Assembly: GCA_012934845.2 (NCBI GenBank)
Contig: WNNJ02001194.1
Span: 94,425-158,424 of the forward strand
Source: Pomphorhynchus laevis
Lineage: Eukaryota > Acanthocephala > Palaeacanthocephala > Echinorhynchida > Pomphorhynchidae
Length of the DNA stretch: 64,000 nucleotides
Direction: 5' to 3'
The notes beneath the pieces are model-generated. The model had not been told where the DNA came from and made no database searches. It was given only the letters and a program-made list of their open reading frames with translations. Position numbers and translations under genes: made by a program. Positions 9,857 to 20,544 of the stretch are shown here, piece by piece (the stretch's first letter is position 1; the number at the start of each line of letters is the position of its first letter).

Positions 9857-12440
9857 AACGTTGATCTGTATTAAGATGAGGCCTTCTAAGAGCTTATAAA
9901 GAGTAGGGAGGAATAAAATGAGGCGATAGCTAGAAGGAAGCGGGGGGGGGTCGAGCGATTGTTTCTTAAGGAAGGGACAAACGATGGCGGATTACCAGTG
10001 TGAAAGGAAGATACGACTGAGGATGGACGAGTTAAGCAAGGTGTTGAAAAAAGGCGATATTGATGAACATATGGATTTATGTATGGTGTAGGCAGGGGAT
10101 CGGCAGGTTAGGTTTTGTTGGGTAAGGGCATGAGGAAAGATGAGACTTCGGCAGGTGAGATAGGGAGAAGATGAAAAAGTTCTGGGAGGATGATGCTAAA
10201 CGGGGAAGAGTGGGATGGAATGGAGAGGTGAGTGTTGTGGATACTTTGGTCTGGAGAAATGACGAATAATTATGTTGATTGATGCTGCAAGACGAAGAGG
10301 AGCGAGAAAGGATTGAGTTAAAAGTATGCCAGTGAGACTTGGAATCGATTGAAGTGATAATTTTATGCTGGCAGGAGTTGCATTTCTAACGTAGTAGGTT
10401 GAGATGACACCGGCGGAGCAAGATAGGAATCACGGAGAGACGGAGTTAGCGAGCATATATTACATCTGAGAGAGCGGCGATATACTCTCAAAGCATGACC
10501 GAGTTGACGCTTTGAGAGTAGACATTGATTGTTAAACCATGTGGTACGGTGCAAGCGACGGTGATGGTGACGCTTAAAGGGCAAGAGAAGATTGATAGTG
10601 GATGCGAGTTCAGAGTCGAAAAGAGGGGCGAGACCGTGAGGAGAGGAAGATGTTATTATTGGAGAGGATAGAGACGATTTGAGTAAGGCAGGGCGGAGAA
10701 AAGGGGAGGTTAATATTTCGTTAAGGGCGTCGTAAGATGGTAGATGTGTGAAGCTGGGTGTGGTTGGAAGTGAGATAAATTGTGACGAGAAAGTGTTTTG
10801 TTAGACCAGGTTCGGATAAGAACAGTGAGGTGTAGGTAGCAAAACGATCGAGGACAGAAATGATGTCGAGTGCCCCACCAAGGATATGTGTGGGAGGGGC
10901 AGTGGAGATAAGTTTGTAATTGTAGTTAGATAGAATGTTGATGAACCGAATGGAATTGGTGGAAAAGGGGCGGTTGAGGTGGATGTTGAAGTCGCCAAGA
11001 ACTAGGCAAAAAAAAACAGTGGGACAGGAGGTCAGCGAGTTCGGCAAAAAATAATGAGGTAGGAGCTGATGAACCAGGACAGTATACGATGGCGAGATCA
11101 AGAGCGATTGGGCTAGAAGAATGACAAGTGAGCAATTCAAAAGAGCAAGAACTGAAAGGGGGCGTGATTTCGAGAAGAGAATAGGGTGTAGCGGGGCGAT
11201 GCGACAATTCTGCCATGATTAGATAATTTAGAAGGGGGTGAGCTGAGAGGTCGTGCGGATTCGACTATTGAGCAACCGGCAGAGAGCAGACGGCGAATAG
11301 AGAGGTCATCGTAATCGGAGTGCAAGGATTCTATGAGGCAGAAGAGATCGATGGATTGCTTTGTGAATAGGTTGAGGATGAGATCGGATGTATGGAGAAT
11401 AGATTTAGTTTTGAGGAGGCCTAGGCGGAAACTGTGTGTAGTGGTGGAAGAGACTAGCGGAGAAGACACATAGGGGAAATGGAGCTCTATCGAATTTTGG
11501 GGCTGTTGTGGAAAACTCGAAAATTTCCGTTGATGTTTATGTTGGAGATTGATGTTTCGCCGATCCTCTCGATGATGTTTTTCGATGCATGCAGAAGATA
11601 GTTGAGCGATTTTGGAGGGATTGCGATCGGGAAAATGCGAGTGGCTGAAGAGGATATTAGTTTAAATCGTTATGAGAGGACAGAGGACACGTGAGAGCGA
11701 TTCTTGAAAACAATTTTTAAGAGAGGCTGCTAAGAAGGATTTGATTGATAATATTTGTTTAGGCGGATGAACTCGACAGAAGAGATGTTGTTGAAAAAGG
11801 ATGATTTATTCGCAGGAACAAGATACGAGAGGATGGATCTGGAGGCGAAAACATCGTGGTCATGACGTGGTTGTGGAGATAAGGAGGTGGAAAAAGTGAT
11901 ATTAGTGACGATGACGCAACGATCGCAAGAATGAAAGCGATTGCGTAAAGAGGGCGAGTGACGTGAGTGGATGATATCACGATAGGATAGCTGTCAGTTG
12001 AGGGTATGGAGAGAGTAGGTTCGATAAAGGCAGACATAGAGGATAAGGATAATATAGAGGATGGCAAGCGATGCGAAGAAAGGTTATGAGTGGAAAGATC
12101 GTAGCGATTGGTGAAAGTCATTTTGATTGATGGATGTAGGTTATTGAGAAACGAGACAGGATAGACGGGACTGGGGAGGGTTACGGGGAATGAAGGTGAC
12201 ATGGAATGGGAAGTGTATTTGGTGAAAGGATCAGCGGGTGTAGAAAGGACATCGGAAACGACGGTGGTAGTTTGAGTGGACGTGTTGTAGGTTGATATGT
12301 GCTGATGGTATAGGTTATGGATTAGTTTGTTAGCACAAAATCTACAGAGGAAGTCTTCTTCAAACTTACTGTTGTCGCATGCGATTGTGGTTTAGACGCT
12401 GCAGTCGTGTGGCGAGAACTGTACTTGTAGTTGGGCATAT
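9857..12440 (-). mobile_element. LINE-A' copy, ORF1 to mid reverse transcriptase, 3' part absent
   Basis: Reading down from 12440 on the minus strand: a cysteine-rich ORF1 start (CDCSVW, then FLCRFC) comparable to the LINE-A ORF1 zinc-binding region, ORF1 body (NNLHPSIK near 12140), endonuclease (FRLGLLKTKSILHTSD near 11420; LGGALDIISV near 10880) and the beginning of the reverse transcriptase region. The copy stops near 9857 inside the reverse transcriptase. LINEs usually lose the 5' end, so loss of the 3' half points to a later deletion or rearrangement. Many frame breaks; not functional. Confidence 0.8.
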
Positions 12441-12540
12441 TTTGTGTGGTTCGTAGCTGCTTTCTTACGTCCTCTGATTAACGTCCTTGTGTTTAAGCTT
12501 TTAAATTTGATACTGCAACTGATCGGCGAGCGCAGCAAAC

Positions 12541-12795
12541 CGGGTATTAGTGTCGCATATACTTATTTATCGAGTATTTTACCAAAATTTGATGAACTTA
12601 GGCATGGGTCATCTCAAATGAACCAACGATCCTGGCTCTCACTAAAACATGGCTGCATAGTCATATCTCCGATAATTCGATTTATATTAGGGGCTATAAT
12701 TCGTTGAGAGCTGGTAGAGATTATCGAAAGGGTGGATGTGTTGCGCTTAATGTTACGACAACCTTAAAAAAGTTTGAGATAAATAACATACAATT
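12541..12795 (+). pseudogene. LINE endonuclease N-terminal fragment
   Basis: One frame reads ILALTKTWLHSHISDNSIYI followed by RGYNSLRAGRDYRKGGCVAL, the standard endonuclease signature (TETWL ... GY ... R.DR ... GG.A). It ends where the LINE-A 5' iterons start. The matching downstream half of an endonuclease of similar type begins at 18290; they may once have been one copy split by LINE-A insertions, but this is not proven. Confidence 0.7.
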
Positions 12796-12796
12796 A

Positions 12797-12930
12797 TTCC
12801 TGTAAGTTCCAGATTATTCCTGTCAGTTCCAGATTATTCCGGTCAGTTCCAGATTATTCCTGTCAGTTCCAGATTATTCCTGTCAGTTCCAGATTATTTC
12901 TGTCAGTTCCAGATTATTCCTGTCAGTTCC
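12797..12930 (+). repeat. 20-bp iterons, LINE-A 5' end (copy with 6.7 units)
   Basis: Six full units and one partial unit of TTCCTGTCAGTTCCAGATTA, with two single-base variants, lie directly upstream of the LINE-A ORF1 start. The same iterons precede the near-complete LINE-A at 19081, so they belong to the element's 5' untranslated region. Confidence 0.9.
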
Positions 12931-13448
12931 GCTCGCGGATTTAGCTCAATCACTCGATAAGAGGTAATGCTAGAAAAGCGCGATCTCATATCCCTGTTCC
13001 TGATCAAGCATTTTCCACATCGCAATGCAATGATGGTTATACCTGTTTTCAAGTCGGGTGCGATTACAAAGATTGTGATGTATGGACACTCGTTTGTGTT
13101 AAAATATCCTACCGCTTGGTGTATAAACGTAAACAGTTCACATGCGGTTTTTGTACATCAGTATGACTACTACAGTTATCCTGCTCCTCTACTTCTGTAT
13201 CAGACACGACCACTCAGACCAATACTATTTAAGATGTTTCCCTCGCATCAACACCTGACTTCGCATCTTATAATCCCATTATTGAACCTACTCTCTCACA
13301 CACTCCTCGTTCAACTACGAACCAAACTTCCATTCATTTGCCTCATTCTAACAATGCTAACGGTAAAGCTTTTCATCTCGTACCTCCTATTTTCTATTCC
13401 TCCCCCAATCTAAATAAATCTCAAACTTTTTTAATCTCTTCACGTACT
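12797..13448 (+). mobile_element. LINE-A 5' end: iterons plus ORF1 N-terminal part
   Basis: Iterons are followed by GCTCGCGG and an ORF1 start at 12967 that matches the ORF1 of the copy at 19220 but has lost one base just after the ATG. Similarity runs to about 13448, where the sequence switches into a LINE-B copy on the opposite strand. Only the 5' end of this LINE-A copy is present, the reverse of usual 5' truncation. Confidence 0.8.
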
Positions 13449-15010
13449 CCTTCGGTTGACAATTGTGTTAAATCTTCTTCGTGGACGAATGTGAATCTTT
13501 TACGTGAGGCGATGTCTCTCAATCTGTTTGAATTTCGAAGATCGAACAGTTTACGACAAACATGTTCCCTCTGCCCTTTTTGAACATTAAGCGTTGTCCA
13601 TACAAACATTAAATCAGAGGACCTTAAAGATTTCTTCATTGTGGTCACCCCAAGTGCGTGGAGTCGAAAAATGAATGAGGGCTTGCGTTGGGTGGGTACA
13701 AGATGTGTGGCCTTGCGTAATATGGATTCGTACAGGTTCATCTCTGTCGTAGTTTGTGGGTGGCAGGCAGGTGAAGCGTATCTCATTAAAGATAAGATAT
13801 AAACATTGTAAATTAACTTAAAACTGGATGCGTCAAGCTGGCCAATGGTCTTTCTAATAACTCCTAAAATTCGACGGCATTTAGCAACTGTGTGACTGGT
13901 ATGTGGGAGCTTCTATTTACGATCACTCCAAGGTTTTGAAATTGGGGAACTGTTTCAATTTCTCTTCCGTCAATGGTATATGACGAATTGATGTGTAGAT
14001 GTCCGATGCGCATATGTTTTGACTTATCGGGGTTTAATACCAGTCCCCGTTGATTACACCAGACCTTAATATTGTCAATGTCTCTCTGGAGTGTCATTGA
14101 ATTTCGTTTATCGATTATTGGTCGCCAAATTTTCAAGTCGTCGGCATATAAACTACATGGATTCGAAATAGCTGTAGTATGCTCGTTGATGTAAATAATG
14201 AAGAGCAATGGACTGAGTACCGATCCTTGAGGAACACTGCGTCCAGGAGTTCTTGTCTTTGACATGTGTTTATTGGCCAATACAGTAATCTTCAGATTTC
14301 TAAGGCAAGAGTTAATCCAATTTAAGAGGGTTTATCTGATGCCGTACTGTTCCAGCGTAATAAAGAGGACATCATAGTATATCCGATCAAATGCTTTGCT
14401 GAGGTCGCAAAACCATTCATCAACACTAACTTCAGCCTCAGCATATCTGGTACAATCACTTCTCGCAAGTACGAGGTTTGTGACAGTAGATCTTCCTCGG
14501 CGGAAACCATGCTGGTTGTCGCAGAGTACATGGTTCTATTATAGGTGCCCGATAATTCGTTTAAAAAGCAGTTTCTCTAGCACGTTACAAGCAACTCAGG
14601 TAAGGCTTATTGGCCGATAGTTGCTTGCTAGATTACGGTCGCCTTTTTTGTGGAGAGGTCGGATTGTAGAACATTTCCAATCTGATGGTATACAGCCTGT
14701 TGACAAGGAGAAATCGAATATGGTGTGTAAAGGTTCATATATTACTGGTGCAAGTTCCCGAAGAAGAATTGGAGGAATATTGTCTGATCCTGCCGCAATT
14801 GATCGAGGTAGCTTCATAAGTTCGTTAAGTACCTCGAATTTATCAAATGGAGTAAATTCGTAACACGGATATTGAGTTGTGGAGACTCGGGGGCAATATT
14901 GACAGGTAGGACTCTCTAGCCTGAATTGATCCAGGAAAATATTGACAATTGCTTTGTCATCGAATTTGAGCTCACCGGTTTCCAAAAATATAGAGTTGAT
15001 CTCAGGGGTA
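13449..15010 (-). mobile_element. LINE-B copy, reverse transcriptase part
   Basis: Minus-strand frames give the linker and motif 1 (PLHKKGDRNLASNYRPISLT near 14600), the motif-4/5 block (SVPQGSVLSPLLFIIYINEH; SLYADDLKIWRPI near 14150) and the C-terminal part (RYASPACHPQTTTEMNLYES near 13770). Frame breaks separate these blocks. The stretch 13449-14250 is almost identical to 42670-43470. Confidence 0.85.
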
Positions 15011-15204
15011 GTGATTTAAATGAGCTGATATGTTTCAACAATTTACTGGGATATCTTTGTGATGATCAAAAAGATATCTTTTTGATGATCTTTCAGTAGT
15101 CAATACTGAAAGCAATTGTATATGGGTTATACATTTAACTGTATAACTTATATAAATATATTATATTGATATAAAATTATATAAGATTATATAAATATAT
15201 TATA
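15011..15204. other. AT-rich spacer with two hairpins
   Basis: A 22-bp perfect palindrome centred on AAAAAGATATCTTTTT (about 15066-15087) is followed by CTTTCAGTA...TACTGAAAG (about 15091-15113). No gene. Confidence 0.7.
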
Positions 15205-18200
15205 CTGTATTTTCCTCTTTCCTATTCCTTCCCGCATTTAAATACATTTAATACTTTTTTCTTCCCTTCACGTTGTCCTTAATCTACTTCTCCCGTATCA
15301 CTTCTCAATAATTTACATCCTATTGTCAAAATTATCTCCAATAACATCTCCGATCAACCTATTCAACACTCCACTTATGTCACACATGCTCCAACCTATC
15401 TTAATTCTCCATCGAGCACCACTGTAATTCCCACGTCTACCTGCTCTTCAGCCTCTACCCTACCAGGGTAGAGTCAGGTCTATCCTAGCAAACATTCTTC
15501 CTGATGATAATCCATCCCTTTTCAATAATATCGCTCCTGTGCTTTTTAACCGTTTAAACAAATCCACTAAATCCAATCATATAAGTCTTCTACTCCTAAA
15601 GATTGTTTTCCGACAGTTCAAATGTTTCCTATGTACTCTCCCAACGTTTTAAACTTGTAAACACTTTATCTACTCATCGAATCTTTCCGTACTGCTCTCT
15701 TTCTGATATTGACCAGCTCAATTAAGCTCGCATTGAGAAACATTGACGTGAAACAAACGGCAAGTCACCCTTTTCATTCTCAACGAAAATTTTCCGTCAT
15801 ACACACGAGGCCAAAAATTCGATGGCGTCCGGTTTATCCTCCTGTCTTCTTTGCTAGTCGATCTAGCTCGTGAGCATACGTTTCGTCTTAGTATTTTCAA
15901 CACTCGCTCCATTCTTCATAAAGCTGATCTGCTACTTGATATCTTCGATCAATTATCTATCGATATTCTCTATTACCGAATCTTGGCACACTGACGATAT
16001 TGCTATTCGTCATCTATGTCGCTCTGCTTGTTCTTTAGTTGAATCAGCTCATCCAATTGTCTCTTCCACATCTACTGCTTCTAACCATGGCGGTATCGTT
16101 GCCATTGCTCGTCACCCAACGTCTCTAAGTAAAATAAATGCTAACATCCGTTGCACTTCTTTCGAATTGCTAATATGCAGATCATCAACTCCTTTCCCTC
16201 TTGGAGTTGTTATTGTATACCGTCCAGGCTCAGCTGCCCCCATCACGTATTTTTTAGCAAGCTTGCAGATCTTTCTCATTGTTCATTGTCTTATACTCGT
16301 TTATTTGTTCTCGGTGACTTTAACATTCGTCTTGATCGCCCGGTTGACTTTGACTCTATTACTTTAACTAATCTTTTTTCTGACTTTAAATATAAATTAC
16401 TTTCAACAAGCCCAACTCATATTCTCGGCGGTGCTCTCGGCATCATTGCTGTTCCTAACTGCTTCAATGACTATACCTCCTTGTCAACTACTAATCCTGG
16501 TCTGTCCGATCATTTCCTTGGCACTCTTATTCTTACTCGTAACCATCCTCCTTCTCCGCCTCAACCATTATTCACACCAAGTCGATCCTGGAAACTTCTC
16601 GATATCCCTATTCTATGCACAGCCTTACCCAATTCTTCACTCTGTTCACTTCCTCTTAACTATCTCTCCCGATGATCTATGCATTCGGTTTGATTCTGAA
16701 CTTAAGTCGATCCTCAATAAACTTCTGCCTAGTCGACTCCGACGCTCTCAGCGCTTGCGCCATGCTCCTTGTCCGATTCTGACTGTAGTCTTTCTAAGCG
16801 TCGACTCCGTCACTCTTTTTGTGTGTATAATCGCTTTCTTAAACGTATTCCCAACTAATTCCCCCCAAATCTCCGTGATTCCTAATTTTCTCTACGCCGT
16901 TCACATCTCCACTTATTTCCTCCCTTCTAGGCCGTTTTCGCTCTAATTACTCTACCGAAATTGCCTGTCTTAAAGTTCATAACGACTTACTCATATTTCG
17001 CTATCATAAATTATGTAGTGTCATAGTTTCTCTTGATCTATCGTCTGCTTTTGACATCGTCGATCACTTGATTCTTCTCCGTCGCCTTCGTCATTATTAT
17101 GGATTCTCTTTACCCACTCATCATGGTTTTCTTCATATCTATCAAACCGTGCATTTCGCGTCTATTCTAACTCTTCTCTCTCATCATTCATCCATCCCGA
17201 CCGGTGTTCCACAAGGCTCCGTATTAGGCCCTATGCTTTTCTCTCTTCTTCTCGGTGACTTGTCTTCGATTTCTCATAAATTTAAATTCCATTTTATGCA
17301 ATATGCTGATGACATTCTCATCTATGCTCACGCACCTGCTAATCGTATTCATGATCTTAGTGTTTCTGCTTCCGACTGTCTTGTCTCAATTTCCAATCAT
17401 CTTTCTTCCCTTCGCCTTTCTCTGAATCCTGATAAATCTAAAATTATGTGGATCCTACCTCGAAGCTTCGACGTAGAACCTCCTTCCGTATCATTAAATT
17501 CTACAATTCTTCCTATCGTTGATAATCTCGTTTTCTTAGTCTTCCATTTTGACAACCGACTTTCACTTAAACCTTTCGTTAGTGATAAAGTACGCTCATC
17601 TACCTTGATACTCCGCAATCTCCGACAAGTTCGTAGATTGATCGATTTCCCTTCTTGTATGACTCTCATATCTTCTCTCCTTTTTTCTAGACTCGATTAT
17701 TGTCTTAGTCTATTTTCCAACTCACCTAAATCCACTCTTCTTCCCCTACAACGCATCGTCAACGCAGCCGTCCGAATTCTCCTCCGTCTTCGTCGTTTTG
17801 ATCATACATCCTACCATCTTACTTCTTTCGATTTGCCTACAATTTATTATCGTGTTCAAATTCGTCTTCTTATGGTTGCTTTCCACCTTGTAACTTTTCA
17901 TACCCTTTCATTTCTCAACCTTCCTTTTCTTGATAATTCTCGTCCTGCTTACTGACCTTGCGTTCCTGTAATTCCCTTCTTTTACATGTCCCAAACTACT
18001 CTACCTCCTTTGGACTCCGCTCCTTCCTGGTGTCTGCTCCTCTATCGTGGAATCATCTGCTCATTCATATACGCCAATCAACTTCCCTGCCGTGCTTCAA
18101 AGGCCAAATCCGATCTTATTGAAACAATTTTTCTGCTTGACTTTTTCATTCTTTGTTTGTGGACTTGTAAGCGTGCAGCTGGCACGCATTTGCCACGTTA

Positions 18201-18222
18201 AATAGATTTGTATTATTATTAT
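15205..18222 (+). mobile_element. LINE-A copy, 5'-truncated with internal deletion
   Basis: Starts inside ORF1 and runs through ORF2 to the (TTA)n tail at 18222. Endonuclease (ITESWHTDD; LGDFNIRLDRP; LGGALGIIAV) and reverse transcriptase (GVPQGSVLGPMLFSLLLGDL; MQYADDILIYAH; NPDKSKIMWI) are easy to read. Compared with the copy at 19.1-23.5 kb, roughly 570 bp between about 16905 and 16925 are missing, joining the end of the endonuclease linker to the middle of the reverse transcriptase. Several frame breaks; inactive. The 3' stem-loop AAGCGTGCAGCTGGCACGC is kept near 18168. Confidence 0.9.
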
Positions 18223-18289
18223 TATCCTTAAATATTATTTCCACTCGTAATTTTAAAAATTAACTGGGCACTTGTGAGTTTATCTCAGT

Positions 18290-19075
18290 AATTGTATCAC
18301 ACTTAGGTGACCCCTTAAGTATTAGCGTGTGCTACAGGTCGACGCAATCATATGTATTGGATCATGAATTTTCTAAACTAATTAGTTACTGTTTCGAGCT
18401 TGAAGTATATCTATTAGTTAGCGATTTTAATATACCCTCTGCTGGTCACATCGGGAATTATGTTTTAGATAATTGTTCTTCAAAGTTCTATGTGGACTTT
18501 TGGAATTTTCTTACAAATGATTTCATGTAAGAGCGGCATCTGCAGTTGGCCACCAGATTCACGCAAAACCAGGAATCTTGTCTAGATCTGGTATTTTCTA
18601 AATTGATTACAAGTGTGGGTAATATAAGTTATCAGGGTCCCGTTAGATTGAGATACTATTGCATTATCTTACTCAATTTTTTTCCTAGGTAAGCGGAAAA
18701 TGTTATATAGTCGGAAAGGTCCTGACAATAAATTGATGCAAACGCATTACGAGCAGCGGCATTATGAACATCATTCAACTGTTCTAGCGACGATATTGAG
18801 GTAATGTGGCATGTTATTGAATCAGGTTTAGTAGCGCTTGGAGATGAGTTTGCATCACACCGTAAAGTACCAAAAAGTAAAGCTAAATACCCTCCTTTGC
18901 TTGACATTGAATTGCGATATGCTCTCAAACATAGGAATCGGCTATTTGAAAACGCATGCTAACACTGAGAGGATTTGCAACGCAGCAAGAAGAATGACCT
19001 ATATTGTTAAACATTGCTTTAAATACCCTTATCTCGTTTATGATAAGAAAATTTATAACTGTTCTAGCAAATTAC
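18290..19075 (+). pseudogene. LINE endonuclease C-terminal and linker fragment
   Basis: The frame reads LGDPLSISVCYRST, then LLVSDFNIPS (the GDFN box with a change), LQLATRFTQNQESCLDLVFS, and a linker KSKAKYPPLLDIELRYALKH. These follow each other as in LINE endonucleases and the region before reverse transcriptase. It stops at the iterons of the next LINE-A. Confidence 0.7.
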
Positions 19076-19080
19076 AATTA

Positions 19081-19174
19081 TTCCTGTCAGTTCCAGATTA
19101 TTCCTGTCAGTTCCAGATTATTCCTGTCAGTTCCAGATTATTCCTGTCAGTTCCAGATTATTCCTGTCAGTTCC
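19081..19174 (+). repeat. 20-bp iterons, LINE-A 5' end (4.7 units)
   Basis: Four exact copies of TTCCTGTCAGTTCCAGATTA and a partial fifth precede GCTCGCTACGCTCGCGG and the ORF1 start. Position and sequence match the iterons at 12797. Confidence 0.95.
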
Positions 19175-19219
19175 GCTCGCTACGCTCGCGGATTGAGCTC
19201 AATCTATCAATAAAAGGTT

Positions 19220-20544
19220 ATGCCTAAAAAAGCGCGATCTCAGATCCCTGTTCCTGATCAACAATCTTCCACATCTAAATGCAATGATGGTTATACCAGC
19301 TTTGAAGTTGGATGCGATTCCAAAGATTGCGATGTATGGACACTTGTTCGTGTTAAAATATCCGACCACTCAGTGTATAAACTTAAACATTTCACTTGCG
19401 GTTTTTGTACATCAGTACGACTACTACAGTTATCCTGCTCATCTACTCCTGTATCACACACTACCACTCAGACCAATGCTGTTTTAGATGTTTCCCTCGC
19501 ATCAACACCTGACTTCGCATCATATAATCCCATTATTGAACCTACTCTCTCACACACTCCTCGTTCAACTACGTACCAAACTTCCATTAATCTTTCTCAT
19601 TCTAACAATGCTAACGGCAAAGCTTTTCATCTCGTACCTCCTCTTTCCTATTCCTCCCCCAATCTAAATAAATCTCAAACTTCTTTATTCTCCTCACGAA
19701 CTCCTTACTCGACCCCCCTGTATCACCTCTCAATAATTTACACCCTTCCATCAAAATCATTTCCAGTAACATTTCCGATCAACTAATTCAACACTCCATT
19801 CCTGTCACTCATGCCCCAACCTATTTTAATTCTCCTTACTCTACCTCCCACGTAACACTTCCCAATAAGTTACATCCTTCATTTAAAATCATATCCAGTC
19901 ACATCTCTGATCAACCGATTCAACACCCCGCTCCTGTCACACTTGCTCCAACCAATATTAATTCTTTATCAAGCACCCCTGTCATTTCCACTTCTATCTG
20001 CTCATCTACCTCGACTCCAACCAGCTCTGTCCGTCCACCACTTCCACGAAATCGTTTTCCTTCGCGCGATCGCTGTATAATCATATCAAACTTAAAGCTT
20101 TCCGAATCTGCTTCTCCACAATCTCGCCTCGATGATGATGTATCTGCTTTCAGGTCTATCATAGCAACCATTCTTCCTGATGATAACCCATCACTCTTCA
20201 ATAATATCGCTCCTGTATCCTTTATTCGTTTAAACAAATCCACTAAATCAAATCATCTCAGTCCTCCACTCTTAAAAATCGTTTTCCGACATAGTTCACA
20301 TGCCTCTTCGGTACTCTCCCAACGTTTTAAACTTCTTACCACTTCATCTACTTGCCGTATCTTTCCTGACCGCTCCCCTTCTGATATTGCCCAGCTCAAT
20401 TTAGCTCGCATTGAAAAACATCGACGTGAAACAAACGGCGAGTCATCCTTATCTATACGTAAAATCAACGGAAATTTTCACGTTCTTCACACAAGGCCAA
20501 AAATTCGATGGCGTCCCATCTCTCCCCCTTGTCTTCTTCGCTAG
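19220..20544 (+). CDS. LINE-A ORF1 protein (one frame slip)
   Basis: Starts at ATG 19220 (MPKKARSQIPVPDQQSS). Residues about 24-60 hold a cysteine pattern CDSKDCDVW ... FTCGFC that looks like half of a PHD-type zinc finger, a domain known from ORF1 of CR1/L2-type LINEs. A serine/threonine/proline-rich middle follows, with a tandem peptide repeat, then a basic C-terminal part (IEKHRRETNGE) ending at TAG 20542-20544. The frame shifts once in a run of six C near 19713; the shifted frame is open to the stop. The end overlaps ORF2 by 37 bp in another frame, so ORF2 may be reached by re-initiation. ORF1 proteins bind the element's RNA. Confidence 0.75.
19731..19994 (+). repeat. 132-bp tandem duplication inside LINE-A ORF1
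   Basis: Two units start at CAATAATTTACA (19731) and CAATAAGTTACA (19863). Each codes NxLHPSxKIISS followed by ISDQxIQH. Other LINE-A and A' copies in the window (for example 15307 and near 12150) show a single unit. Confidence 0.85.

Noticed and set aside
12967-13413. 148-codon frame as a separate gene
   Set aside because: It is the wrong frame of LINE-A ORF1; the same shadow frame appears at 19284.
12967-13448. tRNA or small RNA gene downstream of the iterons
   Set aside because: No cloverleaf or A/B boxes could be formed; the region is LINE-A ORF1.
16151-16946. Two long plus-strand frames next to the LINE endonuclease
   Set aside because: The second is an out-of-frame reading of the pyrimidine-rich LINE-A sequence; low-complexity Leu/Ser/Phe content gives it away.
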